Part shown: positions 20,870 through 32,429 of the stretch, one piece after another
Layout: each line of letters starts with the position of its first letter
How positions within the stretch are numbered: position 1 is the stretch's first letter
Source: Euptelea pleiosperma
Lineage: Eukaryota > Streptophyta > Magnoliopsida > Ranunculales > Eupteleaceae
Assembly: GCA_035048495.1 (NCBI GenBank)
Contig: CM068549.1
Span: forward strand, 17,083,103-17,147,102
Direction of reading: 5' to 3'
DNA length: 64,000 bases
Translations under genes and position numbers: made by a program
The notes under the pieces: model-generated
Database searches by the model: none
The model's input: only the letters and a program-made list of their open reading frames with translations
Told to the model about the DNA's origin: nothing

Positions 20870-23800
20870 CGATCAGGTGATTCTCGAAACTTATGGGCCC
20901 ACGATCAACTACAGAAGCCCACTATCAAAGTTTAAAGAGCCAGTAGGTTAGGACAAGAAGATAAAAGCCAAGTACATGCCAAGCCAGATGATGTAGAGCC
21001 AGCCCAAAGAACTAAGAGAAAGGCAAAGCTGAAGACCAAGAGACGGACCAAAGTAATACATAGCTACAAAAATTATGGCTTACGTGATTGTTGAAGCCTA
21101 CTGAAGACTATGTTGAAGACCAGGGTTCATGACCCCCCGCTAGCTCTTTTCTTTTTATTTTGTATTATTTTCTCTTTCCTCTCTCCTCATTTTTTCTCAT
21201 CTCTCTTATCTCTCTAAACCCTAACATCTAACTCTTAGAGCATCTCATCATACCATTATATCATCAGATCGACCATCCGATCACTTTCTCCGTAGCTAAC
21301 TACCCACATATCACTATCCGATTATCCATCTAACCATTAGATCATCATATCCCACCATCCGATCCTTAGATCGACTACCTTGATCCTCAGATTGATCATC
21401 CTAATCCTCTAATCTCCCTCATCTAACATCTGATCTCCTCTCCTCTAGCTCTATCCCATCTTCTATAGCTTTCCCACCGTTAGAGCTTCCATCGGACCTT
21501 GAGATCATCCATTGGATCTCTTTAGATCCGACGATTCGCCAATCTTAGGCCCGACCCAGTCATCACACCTCTATCATCACCCATATTTCTCACCCTAACC
21601 TTAACTCGATCCTATCCTTCCATCTCCCCCCCCCAAAGATCCATCGGCCCTAGTAGCCATCTAACACTCTCTCCATCTTAGCCCACGGCCACACTCACTT
21701 AAAAGCTCATGATAAGAAATGTTAGAATCGAAAGGCCATGGATCACTAATCAAGTTGAAATTGACAATAATGATGAGCTACGATGTTGGCCGATAAACTC
21801 GGGCAAATAAGAGATAAATCTACCAGTAATTGGGCCTTTTCTAAAGCCCACATTAAACCCATCTCAACGGCCCGTGGCTTTAATTGGGCAACAAAAACAC
21901 ATGAGAGAATCGATCTTCCCATGACCAATTCTCCCACATTCTCTCTCTCTCCTTCCCTTATCTCTCTTTAACTAATCCCTCATTCTCTCACTCTCCCAAA
22001 CGAATCTCACGTAGCCCTCTAAAACTCTCTCTCCCACTCTCTTTCGAGCTCTCTCTCCCTTGGCCAGAAAAACTAGAGGAGAGTAGGCTCCTCCTTGCTG
22101 CTCCTCCCTGTATAATCGGAGTTGCAGAACTTCGATTTGCCAATCCTCCCTCCAAACGTGATGTATTCCACTTGCTACACCTTGCTGGGCAATGCTCCAC
22201 CAGTCACCATCCATCCCCTCCAATACTGGCAACATGCAGATCCTCCACCTGCAACTTCCATTACTCTCGGACAGCACACCTGCTGGCCTACAACTCTGCC
22301 TTCTCCTCTCCTTCTTTCTTTCCTAGTTGCCTCTCAAACCTGCCATTACAACAGCCTCCTCTCCATTAATAGCACCTGCAAGTCGTAGTTCCTCCTTTCT
22401 TCTCTCACCGGAGTTGCAGTACAGTCATCTCCCTCTCTCCACGGTTTTCTGGAGTTGCAAACCTGCAACTCCAACAAACCACGCACCTTCTCCAATCAGG
22501 AATGCACTTCAGAACGCCTCCTCCATCATCGCCCTCCTCTTTGCTGCCCTTGCAGCCAGCAACGGTCAAACCTCTCTTCTCCCCCATCTCTTTTCCCAAA
22601 GACGATGTGCCTTCTCTCACCTGCAACACACATACCTTGCTAGTTCTCCTCATTCCATCGTCTTTCTCCTCAATCCAGACTCCAGGCAGCCATGCACCAA
22701 TTGCTCCTTCTTCTCCACCACCGTCAATAGCCACCTGGTTCCTCCAACTTGCTACTTCAGGTACCTGCTACCGTCCTCCCTTCTTCTTCTGATCCTCCCA
22801 AACTAGCACCAAGTTCAGTACGTCTTGAACCAGCAGCTCTCTGGCACGTTGAACACCACCATGCACCAGCCAGACCATCTTTATGGCCGATCCATCATCA
22901 GTGGAGCACTCACCTGCCGGTGCACATTCCTCAGACGGCCGCAAGTCTTCTTCCTCCTCATGCCCAACAGTGCAGACCTGTTCCTTGCCATCTCTCCTTT
23001 GCGATCTCCAACAGGTTGCTCCCCTAGACAAATCTGCATCATCTTCCATCGTTGTGTAATTTGCAAACCTCCAAGCTCCACCAACCAACACCGTTCACCA
23101 ACAGCCACGTGCAAGCACCCTTTGCTAGTGCGCACCAGCACCCCTCCTTGCAGGTCTGAACCACCACGTCTCTTCCATCAAGAACCGTCTCTTTCTTCTT
23201 CTTCTTCACATGGAACCACCACGTCCTTCCATCAAGAACATGCTGTCACCAGGACAATATGTTCCTCCTCCTTTCCTCTTCTCTTAACGGTGTCTCAACC
23301 ATAGACTGCAACTCAGGTTGGGTGGATATCCATCCACACATACACACCAGCAAAGCCACCACCACCATCTTCTTTGCTAGCCAAGTAACAATCTGCATGT
23401 GCAACCACTGGCCGTATTTCAAGCACCACCATCTTCCAACCCTGCCTCATTATCTTGGTGTTGGCTTGTGCATAGCTCCCCACTTACATGCTGTTAAGGC
23501 TCTCCTTTCGGCAACACCAGCAAGTACCACAGTTCTCCTTCTCCATGCACCGAGCAGCAACTACATCTTGGCCTCTTCCCTTGCCGATGCAACCATGCTA
23601 CTCCACCTTCCTCTTCTATTGGCCATTCATGCACCATGCCGCCATCTTCATGGCTGATCCGATCTTCGGTAAGTTTGCAAGGTATTTCTCTCTCCTCTTC
23701 TTCACTTTCTCTCTCTACCCTCTCTTTCATTATCTTTATCTACATTCTTTCTCTCTCTACCTTCCACTTTCTCTGTTTAGAACTTCTCTCTAGGGTTTGA

Positions 23801-24590
23801 AAATCTATTTTCTCTCTGATTCCTCAGGCCGATCACCTCTTCACTTGGCCGACTCCTCTCGGTAAGTGCAAAACGGTGAGTTTATCAGGGCACATCATCA
23901 TTTCATCATAGGTCAATTCACATCTACCTTGTCAGCCGGTAAGCTCTGATGTTAATTTTTTCTTTCTCTCTCATGTTCTCACAATTGAGCAGCATTATAT
24001 GAAATTTGGACAATCCTCTTCTTGATCGGTAGCGCCTTTGCTCCAAAGATCATGGGATGCTTGTTTGTCAAAATCATTCTCTTGATTGAAAGCATTCATC
24101 GAAATCTTGGATGATCGTCTTCTTGATCGGTAGTGCCCTTAGCTCCGAGATCTCAATGAATATTTCTTTCCCTTACCCCTTCTTCTCTCAGCCCCTTTAC
24201 ATGCTTTCTTTAATCTACTTTCTAGAATAAATTTCATGTTTTATTTATTTCTGTTATTTTATTTCATGTACGCACTCTTCGATGATTAATGAAATTTGAT
24301 TTTGGTTAATTATTTTAGTATTCTCTGGATCTCATTTCGAAGATGTTTTAAATCGACTAGTCTCATCTCTCCCACCATTCTCATTTTTCTCTGTATATTA
24401 TTTGTCAGTTTTAATTCCTTATTGCACTAACACTCCCGAGTGCGGATCGACATCCGACACGTACTGCTATACAAGTCTATATTTTGCAGGATTTCAGATA
24501 AAATTACAAATATTGTTGAATTAGGGTTTCCATACACAACGACATGGAAAAACCCTAGTTTCAGTCACTGGAACTTGATATATATATATA
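20870..24590 (+). other. Pyrimidine-rich region, possible retroelement internal or leader sequence
   Basis: From about 21170 to 23800 the plus strand is strongly C/T biased. Stops are scarce in several frames on both strands (for example 22327-22806, 22825-23304 and 23259-23657), but the conceptual peptides are Ser/Pro/Leu/His-rich and match no family that I know. Short local duplications occur ('ccaccacgtc..cttccatcaagaac' near 23160 and 23217; 'cttcttgatcggtag' near 24020 and 24120). 24425-24475 ('cgagtgcggatcgacatccg') has the style of the region before the coding start of large LTR elements. I do not call any of the open frames genes. Confidence 0.35.
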
Positions 24591-24620
24591 TAGGGCTGGG
24601 ATAGAATGACTAATGGAATT

Positions 24621-24873
24621 CTTACTAATGGACATGGGGCCCACACGCGGATTAGTAATTTTTAAAACTGCTAACCCTACCAAATACGGACCTAAATTTA
24701 ACGGTGAAAATGGATGGTCCATAATTTTTCAATTTGCAATCTACTTTTCACAAGGCTACAAATGTTGGAATGGGCTGACTTTTTGTGTGGTTGATATCCA
24801 CATTGAGAAGAATATTATCACCAAAAATCATCCCTTAACTCATCCGCATGTGGGCCCCACGTCCATTAGTAAG
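24621..24873. mobile_element. TIR MITE with GTGGGCCCCAC ends
   Basis: The left end CTTACTAATGGACATGGGGC and its right-hand complement GTGGGCCCCACGTCCATTAGTAAG form a 31-bp inverted repeat with two mismatches. The interior has the family phrases 'aatggatggtccataattttt' and 'ctacttttcacaaggcta'. No clean target duplication was seen. Confidence 0.75.
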
Positions 24874-25164
24874 ATAAATTATATTGCGCCAAGGCCCCAC
24901 ATACCAAGCAAAACAGCCCTTCTCAATGGTCCCACATCAGCAAAAAAGCAAAAAGGAAAAAAAAAACAACAAATATGGTTGTGGCTGTGTTTCCTTTTTG
25001 CTTTTTCGTTGACATGGGGAACATTGAGCAGGGCCATTTTGTTTGGTATGTGCGACCTTGGCGCATAAAATCTGCTCCCTTCAAAATAGGGGGAGATTGC
25101 CTAATTATATAAAGGTCAAGCTCATGTTGATGCCCGTTGTTTGAGTTGCTACAGCCTCAACTCG

Positions 25165-25310
25165 AGCCCAGCCCAATCTTTAATTAGGCTTTATTTGAAA
25201 TCCCAGCCTAAGCCCAGCCCAATCTTTAATTGGGCTTTGAAATCCCAGCCTAAGCCCAATCCAAACTTTAATTGGGCTTTGAAATCCCAGCCTAAGCCCA
25301 ACCCAATCTA
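25165..25310 (+). repeat. 42-bp minisatellite, about 3.4 copies
   Basis: Units begin AGCCCA and contain 'ttaattgggctttgaaatcc'. They start at 25165 (46 bp), 25211 (42 bp), 25253 (42 bp) and 25295 (partial). One frame stays open because the unit length is a multiple of three. The resulting repeat peptide is not evidence of a gene. Confidence 0.8.
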
Positions 25311-25404
25311 TAAGAGTTACAGCTACCATTATAGCATCAGATTTATGAAAAAAATTTAAAGGTTTTTATTTATGTTGGGTATGTCGCACATCAGGTAGTG
25401 CCAA

Positions 25405-25706
25405 CCTTGGTTTAAAAAATAGCTGTTATAAAGAAAATAACGGACGTTATAATGGATTCGGACCTCCCCCGTTATTTTCATTATAACGGCCATTATTTTC
25501 TGTTACAACGAAAATAAAGCTATTTTCAGGAAAAAACGGCTGTTATTTTCGTTTGTGAAAATTTGAATTTCAGCGCCATTTTTTCCGTTATTTCCCGGTT
25601 TTGCCCCTTAGTGTTACAATTAGTTATTACAGCCGTTATAACAGAAAAAAGGGTAATGCCCCCAGTCAGTTATACCGTTATAACGGCCCCTTTTAAACCT
25701 TGGTGC
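25405..25706 (-). mobile_element. TTATAACGG-family MITE
   Basis: It is bounded by 'ggtttaaaa' and 'ttttaaacc' and carries the family core in reverse orientation ('aaatttgaatttcagcgcc'). Several internal palindromes of 'cgttataacg' and 'aataacgg..cgttat' are present. 'tgccaa' flanks both ends and may be the target duplication. No coding capacity. Confidence 0.7.
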
Positions 25707-26123
25707 CAACTACTCACGGCAGGTGAGGTTCAAGGGGAGAACACCAAGAGGTGTTGTAGGCCCACACCATGCCATGTATAGATAATGGTCCTGATTGGCA
25801 ACACAACCACACATCCAAACAACCCACACTTCAAATAATTTTCCCTTTAACGCATTATTCCCTGATTGACAACACATCCAAACAGCCCACACCAGAATGA
25901 CCATTAAAAGAATGCGTGAAATCAGATATATAGCCATCCTATCAAGCCCCTTATCACCAAGAAAAAATTTCTGAGGTGGGACCAATCAATCCCATCCCTT
26001 GCATGAGTGCCATGTTTATATTTGGGGACGGGGAAAGTATATTTCACTTTTTGGAATCAAAGAAAGGCGAAAATGGAGTTGTGAAGAGAGAAAATATTAA
26101 TACGTGAGTCAAAAAAATAAGAT
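25707..26123. other. No gene recognised
   Basis: The stretch contains a near-duplicate ('ctgattg(g/a)caacacaaccacacatccaaac' near 25790 and 'ctgattgacaacacatccaaac' near 25862). No coding family was recognised. 26111-26120 is A-rich and serves as the Pol III terminator of the adjacent tRNA on the minus strand. Confidence 0.45.
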
Positions 26124-26197
26124 TGCTTTCATTGAGAGTTGAACTCAAGACCTCCCGCTTACTAAACGGGTGCTCTAACCAACTGAGCTATGAAAGC
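26124..26197 (-). tRNA. tRNA-Thr (AGU)
   Basis: The 74-nt minus-strand sequence folds as a full cloverleaf: acceptor GCTTTCA/TGAAAGC (7 bp), D arm GCTC/GAGC, anticodon stem CCCGT/GCGGG (one T.G pair), anticodon loop TTAGTAA with AGT at the centre, T arm TTGAG/CTCAA with loop TTCAACT, and discriminator A. The internal promoter A box (TAGCTCAGTTGG) and B box (AGTTCAACTC) are intact. A T-run follows the 3' end, as needed to stop RNA polymerase III. There is no intron and no encoded CCA, as expected for a nuclear gene. It decodes ACU and, by wobble after inosine modification, ACC and ACA. Confidence 0.93.
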
Positions 26198-26624
26198 TTC
26201 CTATGCATATTATAATATATTTAATATATATAGACACATATCCAGTCAGAGAACATTGATTTGAAAAGAGAATGTTTTAAATATGTGGGCCCACTTTTTT
26301 ATGTACAGTTGGACACACATATCTTGCGTCGGATTGTTTGAGAGAGAGAATATCTATTTCTACCAGTAAAACTTTGATGACAGAGGCCTATCATCGAAGC
26401 CCTCGACAGCCAATGAGTTCTCAGCACATACTCGGGGTGCTTTTTCCACCTACTTTAGTGCCTTCTTTTGCTTTTGCAATAAAAAATTAAACAAATATTA
26501 AAAAACACTCACATGGGTACAAGGCAAAAAGCACTCGGGATATGTGCCGAGAACTCATTGGTTATCACGGGCTTCAACTTAAAAACTTGACCACATCAAT
26601 GAGTGAGTACAATGGAGCAAGATT
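26198..26624. other. No gene recognised; inverted words present
   Basis: 'gagttctcagcacatactcgg' near 26418 and its rough complement 'cgagaactcattggttatc' near 26550, with 'aaaaagcactcggg' between, suggest a decayed foldback element of about 200 bp. No gene is seen. Confidence 0.4.
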
Positions 26625-26993
26625 TAAAAGGGGTCGTTATAAAATAATGGACTGGTGGGGTTACCGTTTTTTCCGTTATAATGGATTGTAAAGCACAGGG
26701 GCAAAACGTAAAAAAATAGAAAAATAATAAAAAATAACGGCGCTAAAATTCAAAATTTGAATCTCAAATTTTCAATAAAATTTATAACGGCAAATAACGA
26801 AAAAAAAATAACATAAATAGCGGACGTTATTTTAACACTTTTATTCCAGAAAATATAACAGTCATTATTTTTGTTATAACAGAAAAATAATGGCCGTTAC
26901 TTTCTGTGCATTAAAATGGTACATAATATAACGAAGGAGGTCCGAATCCATTATAACAGTCATTATTTTTGTTATAATGGCCATTTTTAAACC
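26625..26993 (+). mobile_element. TTATAACGG-family MITE
   Basis: It starts 'gatttaaaaggggtcgttata' and ends with the rough complement '...ttataatggccatttttaaacca'. The core 'cggcgctaaaattcaaaa' is in the same orientation as the 15-kb copy. It is A/T-rich with repeated 'cgttat' hairpins. Confidence 0.7.
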
Positions 26994-27427
26994 ATGTGAT
27001 GTCTAGGTGAACGTCGTGTGGCAACCCAAATTTTGGCTATAAAGTAGTAACTATAGTTGGCCGCACTTGAGTGATTGTATGGGCCTTTTTGGAAGAAGTG
27101 GCAAAATAAGAAAGTTTCTAACCCAAAGGGCAGTTTGGAAGAGTATTTTAGAAGGATGAATATGTAAAATTGTGGCAAAATAAAGGCACAATTAAAAACT
27201 CAAAATTTTGGAAGTTGTCCATAAAATTAGATGTGCAGTTATAAAGAAGTTGTTTTGAAATATATAAGAAATAACATAAAAAGTGATTAAAAATGTTATT
27301 AAGAAGTTTAAGAAATATAGAAATAAAAACATAATAAGTAATTAAGTGATTATCAACTAGCTCTATTAAAAATAAGACTGATGGCATAGAAAAGTAATAA
27401 TAGCATTAGAAATGGTGCGTACGTTAG

Positions 27428-27728
27428 GAACATTTAGGAGGTGTTTGGGAACGAAAAGTAAAAGCACTTCTACATGTAGTAGAAGTTACTAGTTGATTTT
27501 TTTTACCTCCAAAAATGTTATAGAAATTAAAAGAGTTGGGAGGTATTCTAATTTTTGATAAGTAATTTCTCTTAGAAGTTAAAAGCTAAAAAATTTAGCT
27601 TCAGTTTTAAGTTGGTTTTTAACTTTTCAAAAGTTAAAATATGAAACACATCCAAACTAATTTTTTCAACTTTTTGGCTTATAAAAGTCAATATGTACTT
27701 ATTTTTGTGTTGCTAAACGCCTCCTTAA
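27428..27728. mobile_element. hAT-like MITE of about 300 bp
   Basis: The ends 'aggaggtgtttgggaacg' and 'tgctaaacgcctcctt' are imperfect complements, in the style of the GTTTGG-bearing hAT MITEs common in plants. The interior is symmetric around 'agttaaaa'/'ttttaact' words. No target duplication is resolved. Confidence 0.55.
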
Positions 27729-28642
27729 TGAACTTTTTATTTATTTTTGGTGGAGAAGGGCATTTAATGAACTAATAAGTGCATGTGGTTTTTTTACAGG
27801 CATAGGTGCCTAGGTGAACGTCTTGTGAACGTCAAGTGGCAACCCAAGCTTTGGTTTTAAAATAGTAATAGATAGATATATCTATAGACTTTAAACTTTT
27901 TTATAATTCCACTAAAAATAATCTTAATTGAAAGCATGGCTTTAAAACTTGACCACATCGATCAACTCAACTCGCATTCTAAAGGAATTTTCACTAATGT
28001 ACTATTTTACACATGCTCTTGGGCCCAATGACGATGATAATTTCCCACCTCGAATCACCAAGAGGAACACCATCATAATCCTCAGCCATAGACATGAACC
28101 ATAAATTCATAAATGTAAACATATGTGTGAGGATTACTATGAGATGAATTTTTGGCCGCATCCTTGCCTAGGACGAATTTTATTTAAAGAGAAGGCAAAA
28201 TGGTTGCATTCTTGCTTAGGATGAATTTTTGGTCATCTTTTAAGGCCGATTTCAACCATATAGGGCCTCGAGATAACCATGTAGACGTAGCATATAGATT
28301 GGAGGCCCTTTTAGCCACAAAGTCATTAATTAGTTCTAGCTGCATGTTGTATCTTAATATTTACAAACCTAGGGAATAAATTTAAAACTAGCTGCACTAA
28401 TGCCAATGTAGTCTATGCAAGAGCTAAAGGTTTGGTGTACATCAGAAGTTCTTCTTTTGTCCCTCTCCACTATCATATGTTGGAGATGTAGCACTCAGGC
28501 CCACCTGGTACCTTCTAGCATAGTACCTTCAACTCGTGCTGCATAAAAATCACCCTTGTTATCATGAATGATTATACCAATGCCACAATAAGAGTTGTTT
28601 TTTTTTAATATGACTCATCCATGTTAACTTTAAATCAACCTA
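27729..28642. other. No gene recognised
   Basis: 'ggtgcctaggtgaacgtc...gtggcaacccaa' at 27806-27848 repeats a phrase at 26999-27030 ('tctaggtgaacgtcgtgtggcaaccc'), so a dispersed repeat flanks the preceding MITE. The rest is AT-rich, and no coding family or RNA gene was found. Confidence 0.45.
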
Positions 28643-29310
28643 TCCATTTCGAGTTTGGATTTTGAAATATTGGCTTATGTTCTATAATGGTCCCATTTTG
28701 ATTGGTATGATTGGTAATTTTGGTGACAAGGCCATTGTTAGCCCGAATGTTCTCTTTGTTGGTGTGAGGCTAGCTATCAAAAGATGTTTCCTAAATCTGG
28801 CTTCCAAATGTTCGATAGTTGCAAGTGTCTAAATTCGCCAAGCCACATTCCTAATGCAGAACTAAACTATACGGTGTATATTTAAGTAGTAAATGATGTA
28901 AACTTTCATTGATAATATAAAAAAGGACATAGTTTCGATTCAAGTTGAATACGTTGCCCAATTACGTCTTTAGTTTGAATGATCTGATTTAAAATTTTTC
29001 ACTCAAATATTTGTGCTCTCTAGAGGGCTAACAATTTCTATATTTTCATTCATGTGCTATCCAACATATTCTATGATTGTGTTTCCTGAGTAGTGAGCTT
29101 GGCGTACGTTGACTTGTCTAAATGTTGACCACATTTTATGTGTTCAATGAATTTCATCGTGTTAGTTTAGTATAGAAAGTGGAGTACGGTCCTCATAATG
29201 TTCTTTCAGTGAGGAGTCACAATTTCATTAAGGATCTCCTCTTGTGAAGTATGTGCTCCTAAATCAATAATTTTCCTGGCCTTTTTGATTGATTGATGAG
29301 TTGGATTATT
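28643..29310 (+). repeat. Direct repeat flanking the gypsy remnant, copy A
   Basis: It matches 32430-33135 in order, through 'caacctatccattt', 'aaaagatgtttcctaaatct', 'ggtgtatatt.aagtagtaaa', 'gtacgttgacttgtct' and 'ttgattgatg.gttgga'. Because the two copies bracket a gypsy internal domain they could be its LTRs. The second copy, however, also belongs to a tandem array that continues to 35.6 kb, which LTRs would not. Confidence 0.6.
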
Positions 29311-29319
29311 TGTTGATGC

Positions 29320-32300
29320 GCTATTCTCCTCGGCTTCTAGTATAGAGGGAGATAGCGCGGGTCTACTTTTAGCTCATGGCATAAAACATTGGGGTCTATG
29401 CCTAGCATATCTTCAAAAAACCAAGCAAAGGCATCGCATTGCCAGTTTAACGGAGGTGATTAATCTGACTTCTTTTTGGCAAATAAATGTGCACCCACAT
29501 AAGTTTTCCTTGGGATAGACTCCTCTTCGAGATTGACTAATAATATTTGCTCAATTGATGGATGCGCTCCTCTACCCTCCAAGTTGGCGGGTGGGGGCAC
29601 TCGAGTTATTATTGCTTTGCCATGATATCTAGATTGAGGGATCATTGCTACTTTCTTATTAGTCAATTGACTGGTTAGCTGAGCTTTTGGCAATAAACAG
29701 ATGATGATGGTATAACACCTTTTAGAGGCTATTTGATCACATCTTATCTGCATGATTTCTTCATCTATGGGAAGTTGAACCAGTTGGTGGTGTGAAGATG
29801 GGACTACTTTCATCTCGTGTATCCATGTCGTGTTGTCCAAGATAACATTATGTCGAGAAAGGGTATTGACCACCATAAAGTAGATGAGCTTTGTCACATG
29901 CCCGACTACTATCAGAACGTGATTACCCCCAAAACTATCATGGGTTATTCATTGAATCCGACCAATGGGGACTACGTTGGAGTGAGAACATCTTCTCCTA
30001 AACTCATTTTCCTGAAGGCCAAGCTAAAAATGTTAACTGAGCTCCTAGTATCTACCAGTAAATGGTGAAAATCCCACATTCTAATTCTGTGAGTGATGAC
30101 TAGTGCATCATTATGGACATACTCAATACCCTATGATCTTTTGTGGTAAAGGTGATAAGTTGCTCACAAAGCTCTTCAGCTAAATCGGACTCATGCATAG
30201 ACCTTCATCGGGTGAGGAGAAATTTAATAAAAAAGTTAGAGATGCTTAGTCTTTTGTACCTTATACGGGTTTCCTTATTTTTCAACACGTCTCGAGGTCG
30301 ACCATGGATGACCATGATGATTTGAACACAAGGAGGCCTTTCTTCATTCTGTCTTAGCATGGCAATAGCTTAAGGTGGAGCCTCATTCCGAATGGGGAGT
30401 TGCTTCCTTTACTCGATAATGAAGTGCTTTAGGTACCCTTTCTTTATCAAATCATGGACATATTGTTGCATAGTCTTGCAATTAACAGTAGTGCGCCCAT
30501 GATCATTATGAAAAGTACAAAATTTACCTTTATCACAAAACTATTGGTTCTTGGGCCTTAGAGTTGTTGGACACTTGAGTATGACTCATTCTTGATGTAT
30601 TCGAGACCTGTCTATCCCAATATTCAAGGGAGTGAAGTCCCTATCTTTTCAGTGGCCTATTTCTTTGTGTCTTGTTGAGGTGGTCATTTACCAATTTGTT
30701 CTTATCAGCAAGAGGTTTCCCATTTCCTTCAAGATCTGACGAGGCTTAGGAAATCTATTGCATGCATCATCTTCAAGCTTGGCATACTTCTTGGCTTTTA
30801 CTATAAGATCTTCAACAAACTCTAGCTGAGATTTCATCAATGACTTGTAAAGCCTGGAGGCGGGTTGTAAGGCTTTCTGAATGGCAATGATTGTTGACCT
30901 ATTGTCACAATTCTCAACTTGTGACATTTGGGCTTTGAATCCTTTTAGAAAATCACAAATTGATTCTCTGTATACTTTCTTCATGTTTAAAAGAGCGTCA
31001 ATGTAAATGGAACCAAATAAAGAGATTCTCCTTGTAGACTCGAATGAAAATGCTTGCACGTGATGGAGACATCATTCTCTCATAAATTCATTACCTTTAG
31101 ATAATGTAAGATGTGCTCGATGGGATTATTAGTCTCGTTATAAGGGAGAACTGCAAGTTTGTGAACATCTTTGGGGATTCAATATTCTAGATGTTATTTG
31201 TGAATATAGAATCTCTTGATGCACGAATAGCTCGATCTTATTGTCATATTGTTTGCAGACTTTTATTTTTTAGTTACAATAATCTCGATCATCTCTTCTT
31301 TGTGCTTCTTCATTATCTCTGCCATCTCTTGTGAGTAGGTCTAAGGAGATTTGCAGTTTAGTCAATGACAGTCTATTCAGAAAGTACGAAGAGTAGGTTC
31401 TTCTTCCAATAAACATGAGAATTTTGTGATTTTGTATGCTTTGCCTTCTCTTTTTGAGGAGGCTTTTCGTATAGTCAAAATAAGTAGAGTCTTCATCTTG
31501 TCAATCGACGTTTTGCTGTCCTAAGAGACCCTATATTGTAGGTCACTTATGAAGAAATTGTCTTAGGAGTTTGTTCTCCTTTTCGGACTTGTCTACTTCT
31601 CTTCCAACTCATTCATTGCCTTTAGGAAGTCTTGAAATCTGGGTTGGAGGTGGAAGTGCCAGTTGCGGTGGAAGCATGTCCGCCCTCTCCCTGTCTATAC
31701 CATGATTTCTGGGAGTTGGAATTGAGATTCCCATAGACGACACAAAAAATATGAAAATTTCTTCACCTCACGATCTTAAAAGTCGACATTAACTTAAAGA
31801 GTTGAAATCTTGCTTTCTCTATTAGTTGGATGCCAGGTGATACCTGCAATACACTCCAATGCTCAAGTAGAGGAGGAGGGTGGAGTTACAAGTAAATTGA
31901 CCGAAGATGAATGATCATACCTTTGTTCGTGACCTAAATTTATATATTTAGAAAGAGGTCCTATTCTGAGAAGGATTAAAACTTCTTGAAGAATTTCTAT
32001 TCCTCGGATCAGTCGGGTGAGGGAAAGCCTCTAATTATATCATGTCACGTCAGGAGAATTTAATTTGTTAAACGATTGGTCTTTCTTAAGAATTTTTCTT
32101 CAATTAATTTTGAATGAGTGTTTTAGTAAGCCTTTATATTTAAGGTTATAATTAGGAGTCTGTTCTACTCACATTAGTAGGTTTCTATTTTTTCTGATAA
32201 ACAATGAGATTCTTGCCAATTTAATGGGATAGATGTGGTTGTCATGAAATCTTATCAATGTATTAGTAAAATAAGGAATTAAAATACTATATTAATCGAG

Positions 32301-32420
32301 CCTCGTGGTGTTAGTTGAATAGTTCAATGGCCACACATATCACGTCTTTTGGCTCTTGTGTGTGGTGGTTAAGTATGCATGGTGACACGTGTATGGCTAT
32401 GATTAGTTGGTTCATATATG
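29320..32420 (-). mobile_element. Truncated Ty3/gypsy retrotransposon
   Basis: On the minus strand, 31059-30688 encodes the retrotransposon gag domain (with 'ESICDFLKGFKAQMSQVENCD' style residues and 'VEDLIVKAKKYAKLED'). About 30300-29900 is the protease linker region. 29897-29460 encodes the protease-to-RT linker ('WIHEMKVVPSSHHQLVQLP'), and 29460-29340 gives a 'FEDMLGIDPNVLCHELKVDP' block that marks the start of gypsy reverse transcriptase. Everything after this (RT core, RNase H, integrase) is missing, and stops and frameshifts occur between blocks. It is an inactive internal domain of about 3.1 kb. Confidence 0.8.
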
Positions 32421-32429
32421 ATATCCACA

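Noticed and set aside
22327..23304. Long open frames of 150 or more codons on both strands in the CT-rich region
   Set aside because: Composition bias alone explains the lack of stops. The frames overlap each other, and the peptides are low-complexity with no recognisable domain.
25141..25359. Repeat protein with a 14-residue unit
   Set aside because: It is a 42-bp minisatellite whose period is divisible by three. There is no start context, domain or conservation signal.
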